DNA from: Bryobacterales bacterium
GTDB lineage: Bacteria > Acidobacteriota > Terriglobia > Bryobacterales > Bryobacteraceae
NCBI GenBank assembly: GCA_016721425.1
Contig: JADKID010000038.1
Coordinates: 62,001 to 126,000 of the forward strand
Direction of reading: 5' to 3'
DNA: 64,000 nucleotides
Made by a program: the position numbers and the translations under genes. The notes beneath the pieces were generated by a model that worked only from the letters and a program-made list of their open reading frames with translations, ran no database searches and had not been told where the DNA came from. Below are positions 35,136-43,929 of this stretch, piece by piece; position 1 is the first letter of the stretch, and each line of letters starts with the position of its first letter.

Positions 35136-36760
35136 CGTGCGCCTCCCTGGGCCGCGACGGAAACGCGCAGCCGTTCCGCATTCCAGTACGTCTGCGGGCG
35201 AAGCGCCGTAGTCCGGGCGTTGATAACCGTTCGGGCTACGGCCGACAACGCGTTCTTATGGACGAGGTAGATCATTGGGGCCTCTTCCCAGATGATCCTC
35301 TGCACTTGGTCGAAAGACGCTTTCCGCTTCTTCTGGTTCAGCTCGGATGATTGGGCATACATCAACCGGTCGATTTCGGTTTCCCAGGAAGTGGCCGGCG
35401 TCTTCTGGCCCGGGTTCCATTGGTGATTCGCCGCCGAACTCAACCAGACATTCATCTGCCCGTTCGGGTCGAGATCGACGTTAGTAAGGCCAAGTAGGCA
35501 AGCGTCGTAGCTGAATGACCGGCTGATTCTCTCGATTAGCGAGGGGAAGTCCAGCGCGACGACATTCAGGCGTATGCCGATCTGCGCCAAGTCCGCCTGG
35601 ACCATGGCAGCGATCTTCTCTCTTGCCTTATTCCCCGCGTTGGTGACCAGTGAGAACTCCACGCGATTGCCCGCACTGTCCTTCAAAACCCCGTTTTCCA
35701 ACCGGAAGCCATCCAGCGCCAGCAGGCGGAGAGCCGCTTTCGTCTCAAACTCATGCGGCCGGAGGGCCGGGTTGTGCCAAAGGCGGTTCGCGGCTGAGAA
35801 TGGCGCCGCCGCCGGCTGCGCAAAGCCCAGATAGACCATCCGGCACAGGTCCTCGCGCCGAATCGCTGCCGACACGGCACGACGAAAATTCCTGGAACGG
35901 AACCAGTCCTTCCTGAATTGCGGGATTGGCGCAGACGGCGCCTGATTGAACCAGATCATCTCTGAATCGAGGGAAGGGCCGCTGTCGTGCGTGATTCCAG
36001 GGCTCTCCCGCGAAAGCCTCTGGAACTGCTCCGCGTCGAGCGCATTGATCAGGTGGACCTGTCCCCGCTGGAACTTCGTGAATTCGATCTCGCGATTCTG
36101 CTGAATCTCCAGGTAAATGGAATCGAGGTAGGGCAGGCGCCTGCCCTGTTCGTCGTGTTTCCAGTAATGCGGGTTGCGGTCAAGCCGGATGTGCACGCCC
36201 GGCTTGTGTTCGCCGATGAGGAACGGCCCCAGTACCGCCTTCTCCTTCAGGGGAGAACGCGAAGAGAGCATTGCTACCTGGTCGAACAGGCGCTCCACCC
36301 CGGCGACCGCGGATGGGAACCGCACCGATAGACTGCGTGGGCCGGTGACTGTCACCTCGGGTACGCCCTGCGCAGATCGGAATGAGTCGCCTACCGGTGA
36401 GCGAAGCTGAGGGTCCATCAGTGCTCGCATCGTGAAGGCTACATCCTCGGCTGAAAACGGTGTGCCATCCGAGAATCGCAAGCCTTCGCGGAGTTCGAAC
36501 TGGACCGTGCGGCCGGCTTCCGAAACCTTCCAGAACTTGACCAACTCCGGCTCCAGGACCTGAGTCAACCGGTTCATTCGGATCAGGACGCCAGCAGTAA
36601 GGTAGCGCACCGCCTCCGAACTCTCGTCCGCGGTCAGCAGGGGGTTGAGCGTGCGAGGCTCGGAGCGTAAGCAGAAGCGAAGCTCACCTTGGCCCAGTAG
36701 GGCCGAGCACGTGACTAGCAGTGCGGTCAGCCCGTTAACGAGAACTCCACGAAACTTCAT
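35132..36760 (-). CDS. peptide/nickel-type ABC substrate-binding protein (SBP_bac_5)
   Basis: A 542-residue family-5 binding protein with a signal peptide ('LTALLVTCSALLGQGE') and 'RSEPRTLNPLLTADE', 'LREGLRFSDGTPFSAEDVAFTM' and 'FRRAVSAAIRREDLCRMVYLG' landmarks. It would bind a peptide or similar ligand in the periplasm and hand it to the two permeases upstream. It overlaps the genes on both sides by four bases. Confidence 0.9.
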   Translation of the reverse strand: MKFRGVLVNGLTALLVTCSALLGQGELRFCLRSEPRTLNPLLTADESSEAVRYLTAGVLIRMNRLTQVLEPELVKFWKVSEAGRTVQFELREGLRFSDGTPFSAEDVAFTMRALMDPQLRSPVGDSFRSAQGVPEVTVTGPRSLSVRFPSAVAGVERLFDQVAMLSSRSPLKEKAVLGPFLIGEHKPGVHIRLDRNPHYWKHDEQGRRLPYLDSIYLEIQQNREIEFTKFQRGQVHLINALDAEQFQRLSRESPGITHDSGPSLDSEMIWFNQAPSAPIPQFRKDWFRSRNFRRAVSAAIRREDLCRMVYLGFAQPAAAPFSAANRLWHNPALRPHEFETKAALRLLALDGFRLENGVLKDSAGNRVEFSLVTNAGNKAREKIAAMVQADLAQIGIRLNVVALDFPSLIERISRSFSYDACLLGLTNVDLDPNGQMNVWLSSAANHQWNPGQKTPATSWETEIDRLMYAQSSELNQKKRKASFDQVQRIIWEEAPMIYLVHKNALSAVARTVINARTTALRPQTYWNAERLRVSVAAQGGAR

Positions 36761-37563
36761 AACGGCCTTTGCTCTCCTCGCAGGACGACTTGAAAACAGC
36801 TGACGACTAACAAAAGCAGGAGCGCCGGGGCGACGATCCAGGGGTAGGAGGCGATGCGCGAGACGCTTTCCATCTCCCTCAGCATCGTGCCCAGAGAGGG
36901 CATCGGTTCAGAGACACCAAGTCCCAGCAGACCGAGATTGGCCTCGCTCAGGATGAATGTCGGAATGCTGAGCCAGAACTGGGCGATGAGCACTGGTTTG
37001 AGATTCGGAAGCACATGCGCGACGATGATGCGAAAAGGCCCGCACCCGGAGGCACGCGCCTGTAGCACGTACTCGGACTCCTTCACGGCGCGTGTTGCAG
37101 CCCGAACCACGCGGGCGCCTGCGGCCCAGCCCAGCAATCCGAGCAGGAAGAATGTGATGGACATCGAGGCTAGCGGCGGCGCATTGAGAGGTAGCGCGGC
37201 GCGGGCCGCCAACAACAGGAAGAGCCACGGTAGGGAAAGGACGAGATCCGTGCCACTCATGGCCGTCTTTTCCCAGACCCCGCCCAGATATCCGCCGGTC
37301 GCGCCGACGGCGGCCGCGATGAGCGTGGCTAGCGCGGCGGCGGCGGCGGCCAGGAATAGTGAGACCCGGCTGCCATAGAGCAGGCGGGAGAAGCGGTCGC
37401 GGCCCAGGTCGTCGGTGCCAAGCGGAAACTGAGCCGACGGTGCTCGATTAGGAGATTCACGGAATTGCTGGCTGTAGTCCGCTAGCGCCAGGAGCTCAGC
37501 CCCCGCCGAGGCCCCGAAAATCGACGCCAATAGAACCCACGCCAGGGTCCTCACAATCTTCAC
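36757..37563 (-). CDS. ABC transporter permease, DppC-like
   Basis: From GTG 37563, which overlaps the previous stop as GTGA and has GGAGG upstream, the protein has 268 residues. It begins with one membrane helix, then 'FPLGTDDLGRDRFSRLLYGSRVS', the usual start of the DppC/OppC core, and the EAA loop 'YVLQARASGCGPFRIIVAHVLPN'. About six helices are visible. It pairs with the DppB-like permease to form the channel. Confidence 0.88.
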   Translation of the reverse strand: MKIVRTLAWVLLASIFGASAGAELLALADYSQQFRESPNRAPSAQFPLGTDDLGRDRFSRLLYGSRVSLFLAAAAAALATLIAAAVGATGGYLGGVWEKTAMSGTDLVLSLPWLFLLLAARAALPLNAPPLASMSITFFLLGLLGWAAGARVVRAATRAVKESEYVLQARASGCGPFRIIVAHVLPNLKPVLIAQFWLSIPTFILSEANLGLLGLGVSEPMPSLGTMLREMESVSRIASYPWIVAPALLLLLVVSCFQVVLRGEQRPL

Positions 37564-38426
37564 GCAGCCCTCCTGTGGACAGCCGTAACGGCGATCTCCG
37601 CGATCGCATTGGCCGCCAGTACGATGAGCGCCACCATCATCGTGACGTTGATCAGCAACGGCAGATCCCGGCCAAGCGCGGCCTGCCAGGCCAGTGAACC
37701 GACGCCGGCGACACCGCACAGCGCCTCCAGCGGGATGGCGGCACTGAAGGCCTGTCCGGCTGAAACACCCGCAACGGCCAGCAATTCGGGCAGAACTGGC
37801 AGAATGACGTAGAGCAAGAGGATCCGGCCCTCGCGCAGACCGGCCGCCCTCGCCTGCAATACTGCCGGCGCTGCGGCGCTCTGTTCGAGCAGGTTTCTGA
37901 CATAGCGGAAGATTCGCGGGAAGACGACGAGCGTGAGAGCAGCCCAGGCGGGCCATTCCATGAGGAAGAAGGCCAATCCCAACAGGGCGGCAGGCACCGA
38001 AAGCAGTGTCCCTGCCAGGACAGATGGCGCCATATCGCACCACGCGCGTCTGCGGCTAACGCCTGGCAATGCCAGTAATAATGATGCCGACCAGGCAGTA
38101 AGCAATCCCAGGGAGACAGCGCGCATGGTCACCGGTAGCCGATCGGCAAGAAGCTCCCTGACTGGCTGGTCGAAGATGCGAGATCGCCCGAATTCGCCAT
38201 GGAGAAGGCCGAACAAGTGCTGCACATAGAAGGGCACAATTCGTTCCTCCCGCTCGCGCTCCAGCCGGAAGGCGGTGCGGCTTTCGGCGCTGTAGCGGGC
38301 GTCCAGATCGCGTTCTTCCGCACCGAAGCCAGGGGCGTACCGCACCAATGTTGCGCCAAGCAGACCGCATATGAGCAGGGTAAATAGCAGCAGACACAGA
38401 TGGTGGACGACGACGCGAAATGTCAT
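37560..38426 (-). CDS. ABC transporter permease, DppB-like
   Basis: A 288-residue inner-membrane permease (ATG 38426). N-terminal helix, external segment with 'YVQHLFGLLHGEFGRSRIFDQPV' (the G-x-LGxS-like region of DppB), and an EAA loop 'LQARAAGLREGRILLLYVILP'. It starts the four-gene transport operon: DppB, DppC, binding protein, ATPase. The substrate is unknown. Confidence 0.85.
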   Translation of the reverse strand: MTFRVVVHHLCLLLFTLLICGLLGATLVRYAPGFGAEERDLDARYSAESRTAFRLEREREERIVPFYVQHLFGLLHGEFGRSRIFDQPVRELLADRLPVTMRAVSLGLLTAWSASLLLALPGVSRRRAWCDMAPSVLAGTLLSVPAALLGLAFFLMEWPAWAALTLVVFPRIFRYVRNLLEQSAAAPAVLQARAAGLREGRILLLYVILPVLPELLAVAGVSAGQAFSAAIPLEALCGVAGVGSLAWQAALGRDLPLLINVTMMVALIVLAANAIAEIAVTAVHRRAA

Positions 38427-38513
38427 CAACCGTCCATCGTCAGACTCATGGTGGCACTTTAGTACGGGAGCGCCGGCGGCCGGGGTCCGGGTTGATCTCT
38501 CGCTGATCTCTCC

Positions 38514-39070
38514 ATCACATCCTTGCCGATGCGCCTTGGAGTGACGAAGCGCTGCAGGCTGAAGTGTGTTCGCGTGTCCTTCCTTCCATGCGGCGCCAAA
38601 GTCCGGTGGTGGCCTGGATCATCGATGATACTGGCTACCCGACGAAGGGCTCTCGTTCGGTCGATGTGACGCGCCAGTATTGCGGGCAACTGGGCAAGCA
38701 GGGGAACTGCCGTGAGGCCGTGAGTTTGTCAGTGGCAACCTGGCATGCCAGCCTGCCGATCACCTTCCAGTTGTACCTGCCGGAGTCGTAGGCAAGTGAC
38801 AGGGAGCGACGTCGGAAGGCACGCGTGCCCGAGGAGATCGTCTTCCAAACAAAGCCACAGATCGCGATGGTACTTACCTGTCTCAATGTCTTGTGCGACT
38901 GGACCTCGGGCGTGCAGGAATGTTCGCCTTGGTAGCTACGATTCACTATCAGAATGGTGCTGGCGTCAAACTTCAGTCCGCCGGTCACCGGGATGTCGGG
39001 TTGGGGGCAGTCCCGGGAGCGAATCGTTCCGCACACCGCTACCCGCCATTCCGGCACAGCCAAATCGTGA
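38514..39070 (+). mobile_element. degenerate IS701-family transposase
   Basis: The plus strand reads 'ADAPWSDEALQAEV', 'VVAWIIDDTGYPTKGSRSVDVTRQYCGQLGKQGNC' in parts, then 'LSVATWHASLPITFQLYLPES', typical of IS701 DDE transposases. A TAG at 38789-38791 replaces the Trp expected after PES; beyond it the match resumes ('RRRKARVPEEIVFQTKPQIAM') and later continues weakly in other frames to about 39070. The insertion is dead. The remaining gap to 39202 holds no gene. Confidence 0.75.
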
Positions 39071-39202
39071 GCCCAGCTGCCGAGCTCCACAAAATCGAGG
39101 ATGCTCAACCACTCAACCACCACCCTCCAGTTGCTGCCACGCTCCACAACTTCCTATGCAGAGAATGACTGTTTCGGCCGATAGTCAACTGGAAAGCGAA
39201 GA

Positions 39203-40045
39203 ATGATTGAAGAACACGTCCGCCCTCAAGCGCCTTGGGCGCTCCGCCTGGTTCCGCCTTTTCCTTCCGTGGCGCAGCGCATCCTCGCGTTAGTCGGCCG
39301 CGACGATGTTCGCATCGACGAGGTCAGCGCCCTGGTCAGAATGGACCCGTCTTTTTCAGCGGAACTTCTGCGCTTCGCCAACTCCGCCCTCTTCAGCGTA
39401 CGCCGTGAAATCAGCAGCCTGTCCCACGCCATTCTTCTGCTCGGCCTGGACCGCGTCAGCGCCATCGCGACATTCGTAGTAATGAACCGCCTGGTCAAAA
39501 GCACGCTGCATGTTCCGTCTCTGCGAAAGGTTTGGCTCCACAGCCTCGTCACCGCATTCATCGCCGAAGAGGCTGCCACGGTCGCGCGCGTGGCTCGGGA
39601 CACCGCCTACACCGCCGGTCTGCTCCACAACCTCGGCACGCTCGGCCTGATGTCGGCCTACCCCGACGAGTATGCCCGCATGCTCCAGGTCTCGGACGAT
39701 TACGGCTTCGACCTCCTGGCCACCGAACGCGACCTCTTCGATATCGACGACTGCGCCGCTGGCGCCTACCTCGCCCAGGAATGGGATTTCCCCGACGAGC
39801 TCACCGCCGCCATCGCCACCCACCACGATGAGATGGACTCCACCCAACCCGCGCTCTACAACCGCGTCCGGGTCAGTTGGCGGCTCGCCGATACTCTCGG
39901 CTTCGCTGCATTTTCCCCGGACAAGCTCTGGGACTATGACGAACTCATCGCCATGCTCCCCTTCGCCAAAACATCGTGGCTGGGCGAATCCCAGGACACC
40001 GCTCGTGCCGAAATCACCAAACGCCTGGCTGCGTTGAACCTTTAG
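39203..40045 (+). CDS. HDOD-domain signalling protein
   Basis: A 280-residue HDOD protein. It has 'LPPFPSVAQRILALV'-type opening helices, 'VRMDPSFSAELLRFANSALF', 'LSHAILLLGLDRVSAIA' and a degenerate HD region 'TAGLLHNLGTLGL' where the metal-binding HD is lost (LHN instead of LHD). HDOD proteins are non-enzymatic scaffolds linked to c-di-GMP, chemotaxis and stress signalling. It lies alone between an IS relic and the toxin-antitoxin pair. The 286 bases after it show no clear gene. Confidence 0.9.
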   Translation: MIEEHVRPQAPWALRLVPPFPSVAQRILALVGRDDVRIDEVSALVRMDPSFSAELLRFANSALFSVRREISSLSHAILLLGLDRVSAIATFVVMNRLVKSTLHVPSLRKVWLHSLVTAFIAEEAATVARVARDTAYTAGLLHNLGTLGLMSAYPDEYARMLQVSDDYGFDLLATERDLFDIDDCAAGAYLAQEWDFPDELTAAIATHHDEMDSTQPALYNRVRVSWRLADTLGFAAFSPDKLWDYDELIAMLPFAKTSWLGESQDTARAEITKRLAALNL

Positions 40046-40331
40046 CCCGGCGCCCACCAGAGCCCCCAGGCCGTACCTCAACCGGTCCGTCCGGGCCGCT
40101 CCGTCTGCCACCGCTGGTCTCGATCGAGTCCCCGGCTCGCCACTTCTCCAGTTGCCCTGAGGATCCTCCTAATGGTTTGGCGGCATTGCGCCGCAATCGC
40201 TGAGCCCGCAAAAGAGCGCCCCCCGCCCCCGCCCACGGCAACGATCTCTCCCCTCACCATCAGCAGATCGTAGCCGGATTTCCTTCCATCCACGTTGCTC
40301 CGAACCGGCTCTACCGTGTCGCTGCCACTAC

Positions 40332-40703
40332 CTATTCGTCCCCTGTGGAAGCTCCAGATAGCCCGGGAAACTCAACTTCGAAAACGGCGGAGACATTCTG
40401 TTCGAGTTCCGGCACGAAGACCGTAACCACTTGCCACAAAAGCTCGAAATCCAGGCCAGAGTAGTCGTGCACGATGCGGTGCCGCACCGCCGCGATGCGC
40501 CGCCAGGGCACTCCGCAATGCCGCTCCATCAGAGATTCGCTCATCTTCGAACTGGCCTCGCCAATCACAGTGAGAGCGTGGAGCATCGCATAGCGCAGTG
40601 TCTTGTTGGAACAGAACTCCTCGTAGGTGGCGGTCCGTGCAAATTCGCGTACGTCTCCAGCCGCCGACAGGATGTCTGCGAGATAGACAGCGTCACGCTG
40701 CAT
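40332..40703 (-). CDS. hepT: HepT-like ribonuclease toxin
   Basis: From ATG 40703 the protein has 123 residues: all-helical, with 'LADILSAAGDVREFA', 'LRYAMLHALTVIGEA' and the catalytic R-x4-H-x-Y motif as R74-HRIV-H79-D-Y81. This matches HepT toxins of the HEPN superfamily. It overlaps the end of the antitoxin gene by 11 bases. In characterised type VII systems MntA inactivates HepT by adding AMP units to the motif Tyr. Confidence 0.85.
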   Translation of the reverse strand: MQRDAVYLADILSAAGDVREFARTATYEEFCSNKTLRYAMLHALTVIGEASSKMSESLMERHCGVPWRRIAAVRHRIVHDYSGLDFELLWQVVTVFVPELEQNVSAVFEVEFPGLSGASTGDE

Positions 40704-40995
40704 ACAGCACCACGGCATCGCGGACAGCGTTTCGCCGGACCAGCGGCTTGAGTAATGATTTCCGTCCCAAATCCACCGGCTTGCCGAACAGAGCCGATAG
40801 TTCGTCTTCCAAATCAAAGTACCCCATGCCTGGATGAGTGCCGGCCTCAAACTCCAGGTAGATGTCAATGTCCGATCCTGGACGCATGTCGCCACGCGCC
40901 GCCGATCCGAACACGGCGAGCTCAACAATCCGATACCGCTGGCAGATCTCCGCCACGCGCTCCGGCGAAACTTGTATACCAGAGGCTAATGTCAT
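40693..40995 (-). CDS. mntA: MntA-like nucleotidyltransferase antitoxin
   Basis: A 100-residue minimal nucleotidyltransferase. The motif 'FGSAARGDMRPGSDIDIYLEF' gives G30-S31 and the two metal-binding acids D42 and D44. It would neutralise the HepT protein encoded immediately after it by AMPylation. A decayed copy with the same upstream sequence lies at 28766-29051. Confidence 0.85.
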   Translation of the reverse strand: MTLASGIQVSPERVAEICQRYRIVELAVFGSAARGDMRPGSDIDIYLEFEAGTHPGMGYFDLEDELSALFGKPVDLGRKSLLKPLVRRNAVRDAVVLYAA

Positions 40996-41631
40996 CGCAA
41001 TACCTCCCGTCGGCAGGCAAACGCCTCCGCCGTCGCTTCTTCATTGTATCGGGATCGATTCGGTTACCGGCCAGGAGGAACGATTCGGCTAGCAGGTCAA
41101 CCACTTCGGCGAAGACTGTGCGCCTCACCTGAATGTAGTCGTGGTTCGGCGAACGAGGGATAGGCGAGTCTTCTCGCCTTCCGGCGGTCGGATCACGATG
41201 CCCGAAGGGGGCGGTCCGCCGGTACAATACCTAGATCCTCAAGGCGTGGTACTGCTGAAGAGGCATATCGTTCTCGGTGGCGAAGTCGACAATCTTCTGA
41301 CAGAAGGTGGTAGTCGCTCCCCCGTAAGGCCGGTTTGGCTTGCCTTCCAGTACGTTCTGAATCATCTGAGAGGCTTTGCAAAGGACTTCACAGATGCATG
41401 CCGTCGTTCGGCGGAACCGTTTGAGATTTGGCCGCGCGCAGGGACGCTGCCTCGCTACTCGCCGGCCACCGGGAATTCGTCAGACCTGGCGTTCTGGGCT
41501 GTGCCAGGGTCCCAGATGGCACTGGTGTTCCAGGGCGGAACCGGAACATGACGGCGTCAGGCTACCGGACATGCCAAGGAGGGACCGCGGTTGTCCATCT
41601 CACTGAGGGCCACGGCCGCTTCGGTCGGCGC
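40996..41631. other. accessory stretch upstream of mntA with possible gene remnant
   Basis: Bases 41000-41090 are the leader shared with the MntA relic. On the minus strand 41231-41400 encodes a protein-like tail of about 55 residues ('CEVLCKASQMIQNVLEGKP', 'FCQKIVDFATENDMPLQQY') ending in TAG at 41231-41233, with no clear start; it may be the end of a broken gene. Nothing else is recognised. Confidence 0.35.
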
Positions 41632-43929
41632 TTAGGATGAAGTTGCAGGTGCGGGCTCCGCCGGCGCGAGAACGCCGCTGTCAGGTTCGGGAGTCAGCCG
41701 AGGAGACACAGTCGCCGGCTGGACGCTGGATGTTGGTTGATTGATGTTGGAAAAGGACATCGAAGGAACACCTGCATCATGGCCTAGCGCTTCGAGTGCC
41801 GGTGCAGGTGAACGGTGATGGCCCCATCGGTTCAAAGCCCGTTGCAGGGCTTGGATTTCGATTGGCTTGACCAAGTAGTCGTTCATTCCGGCCTCCATGC
41901 AGGCGGACCGATCCTCGCGGCTCGCAGAGGCCGTCAGGGCGACGATCGGAACGTCGCATCCCGGCGAATGCATGGTTCTGATCTGCCGAGTGGCCTCCAG
42001 TCCGTCCACGACGGGCATGTGGACGTCCATTAGCACGACATCGTATGCATTTGCCCCAACGTGGTCGATCGCCAGCGCGCCGTCACACACGACGTCAGCC
42101 TCGCAGCCCAACTTCTCCACCATCCGCTGGGCCACCAGCTGGTTCACCTTGTTGTCCTCGGCCACCAGGATCTTCAGCCCAATGAGGTCTTCACTCATCG
42201 CGGCCTCGGCGGCTGGCTCCCTGTCGGCTGCAATCCGGATGGGGAGAATGAGCTCGAATGTCGTTCCTTCGCCCTCTCGGCTTTCAACGCGGATATCTCC
42301 GCCCATCAGCTCCGCCAAACGCTTGGATATCGCCAGTCCCAGACCCGTGCCTCCGTAGCATCGATTCGTCGAAGCGTCCACCTGGCTGAACGAATGGAAG
42401 AGGCGGTCGAGCCTGGCCTCAGGGATGCCGATACCGGTATCCCGAACCAGGACCCGGATGAGGTGTTTGCCGTCATCGGGCGCTCTTTCGACGAGGTGCG
42501 CCTCCATCCGAATTATTCCTTGATGTGTAAACTTCACCGCGTTACTCATGAGGTTAGCCGCGACCTGGCGCAACCGCGTGGCATCTCCTGAAACCCGAGC
42601 CGGGAGCCTGTGGTCCACGTGGAGGCTGCATGCGATGGACTTCTCCTCGGCGGCTGCGCGGAACAGATCGAAACTCCATTGCAGGCAGGCCCTGAGGTCG
42701 AACGCTTCCTCCTCCAGGTCGAGCCGGCCGGAGTCGATTTTGCTGAAATCCAGAACGTCGTCGAGCACTCTACGCAGTACTTCGCCCGAGCTGCGAATTA
42801 ATCCCATCATCGGGCGGAGACTGTCCGGGATGGACTCTCCGTCCAGTATGAGACTGAGCCCCAGGATGCCGTTCAGCGGCGTGCGGATTTCATGACTCAT
42901 GTTGGCGAGAAACTCGCTCTTGGCCTTGGCCGCGGCATCCGCGCCGAGGCGGGCCGCCACCAGTTCCACCTCCATCTGCTTCCGCTCGGTGATGTCGAGA
43001 ACGAAGCACAGCGAATACTCGATCCCGTTGATGACCACTTTCCTCGCCCAAAGCAAACCTGTGCGCTGACCCGCCACCGCGTTGCGGTAGGTCAGCTCTT
43101 TTGCGTCAATGCCGAGGCCATCGTCAAGTGCCTGACGGATGGCTCCAGAAATCTCCTGTCCGACGATCCAACCCAGTTCCTCAGGATTCCGGCCGATGAC
43201 TTGCGCCTTCGGCAAGCCGATCAACTCCTCCATCGCCCCATTCAAATCGACGTAGCGGCCATCCAGGTCTCCCAGCGTGATGCCGATCGGGCTGGATTCG
43301 AAAACCGTCCGGAAGGCAGCCTCCGCCGCGGCCTTCTCTTCGAACTGTTTCCTGATCCGTTCATTGGCGGCACGCAGCTCCCCGGTACGTTTGGCCACCA
43401 TCATGTCGAGATCTCCGAGACGGGTCTGCGCCTGGCTGGTGACCAGCCACTTGCGCGTTAGAGCATGGGCCAACTGGATCACTTCAATGTTGTCGAAGGG
43501 CTTCTTCAGAATTAGGAGGTTTTCCGAGACTCCCAACTTGCGTTGGATGTCGTTCCAGGAGTAGTCCGAATAGGCGGTGCAGACGACGACCTGCAAATCT
43601 GGGTATGCCTTCCAAAGATGAGCGATGGTTTCCACGCCATCCCAGCCCGGTGGCATCCTGATGTCCACAAACGCCAGCGCGTAGGGGCGGCATTCGGCCA
43701 GCGACTGCTCGAGTTTCGCCAGACCCTCCTGCCCCTGGTAGGCGGAGTCGATCTCAAACATAGTGATCGGAGCTGCCTCCTGGCCAAAGAGGAAGGCCTC
43801 ATCGTCCTGGAGATTCGTCTGAGTCTCAACTTCGCCGAGCAGGATCTTTCGCAGATCCTCATGAATCGCCCGATTGTCGTCGATGATGAGAATTCGGTGG
43901 TTGGGCTTGGCTAGATCCGGTGACTTCAT
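41632..43929 (-). CDS. hybrid sensor kinase REC-PAS-HisKA-HATPase-REC
   Basis: A 765-residue soluble kinase. The N-terminal receiver has Asp89 in 'AFVDIRMPPGWDG' and an insertion before it. A short coiled coil and PAS domain (about 215-325) follow, then HisKA with His346 in 'NMSHEIRTPLNG', the ATPase ('NLMSNAVKFTHQG', 'GTGLGLAISKRL'), and a second receiver with Asp635 in 'VLMDVHMPVVDG' and 'DYLVKPIE'. The last 75 residues are Pro/Ser rich. It overlaps the membrane kinase gene as ATGA, and the N-terminal receiver is well placed to accept phosphate from that kinase. There is no DNA-binding output. Confidence 0.95.
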   Translation of the reverse strand: MKSPDLAKPNHRILIIDDNRAIHEDLRKILLGEVETQTNLQDDEAFLFGQEAAPITMFEIDSAYQGQEGLAKLEQSLAECRPYALAFVDIRMPPGWDGVETIAHLWKAYPDLQVVVCTAYSDYSWNDIQRKLGVSENLLILKKPFDNIEVIQLAHALTRKWLVTSQAQTRLGDLDMMVAKRTGELRAANERIRKQFEEKAAAEAAFRTVFESSPIGITLGDLDGRYVDLNGAMEELIGLPKAQVIGRNPEELGWIVGQEISGAIRQALDDGLGIDAKELTYRNAVAGQRTGLLWARKVVINGIEYSLCFVLDITERKQMEVELVAARLGADAAAKAKSEFLANMSHEIRTPLNGILGLSLILDGESIPDSLRPMMGLIRSSGEVLRRVLDDVLDFSKIDSGRLDLEEEAFDLRACLQWSFDLFRAAAEEKSIACSLHVDHRLPARVSGDATRLRQVAANLMSNAVKFTHQGIIRMEAHLVERAPDDGKHLIRVLVRDTGIGIPEARLDRLFHSFSQVDASTNRCYGGTGLGLAISKRLAELMGGDIRVESREGEGTTFELILPIRIAADREPAAEAAMSEDLIGLKILVAEDNKVNQLVAQRMVEKLGCEADVVCDGALAIDHVGANAYDVVLMDVHMPVVDGLEATRQIRTMHSPGCDVPIVALTASASREDRSACMEAGMNDYLVKPIEIQALQRALNRWGHHRSPAPALEALGHDAGVPSMSFSNINQPTSSVQPATVSPRLTPEPDSGVLAPAEPAPATSS

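Noticed and set aside
38635..39147. 170-residue minus-strand frame in the IS701 relic
   Set aside because: It is the antisense of the decayed transposase, which reads clearly on the plus strand.
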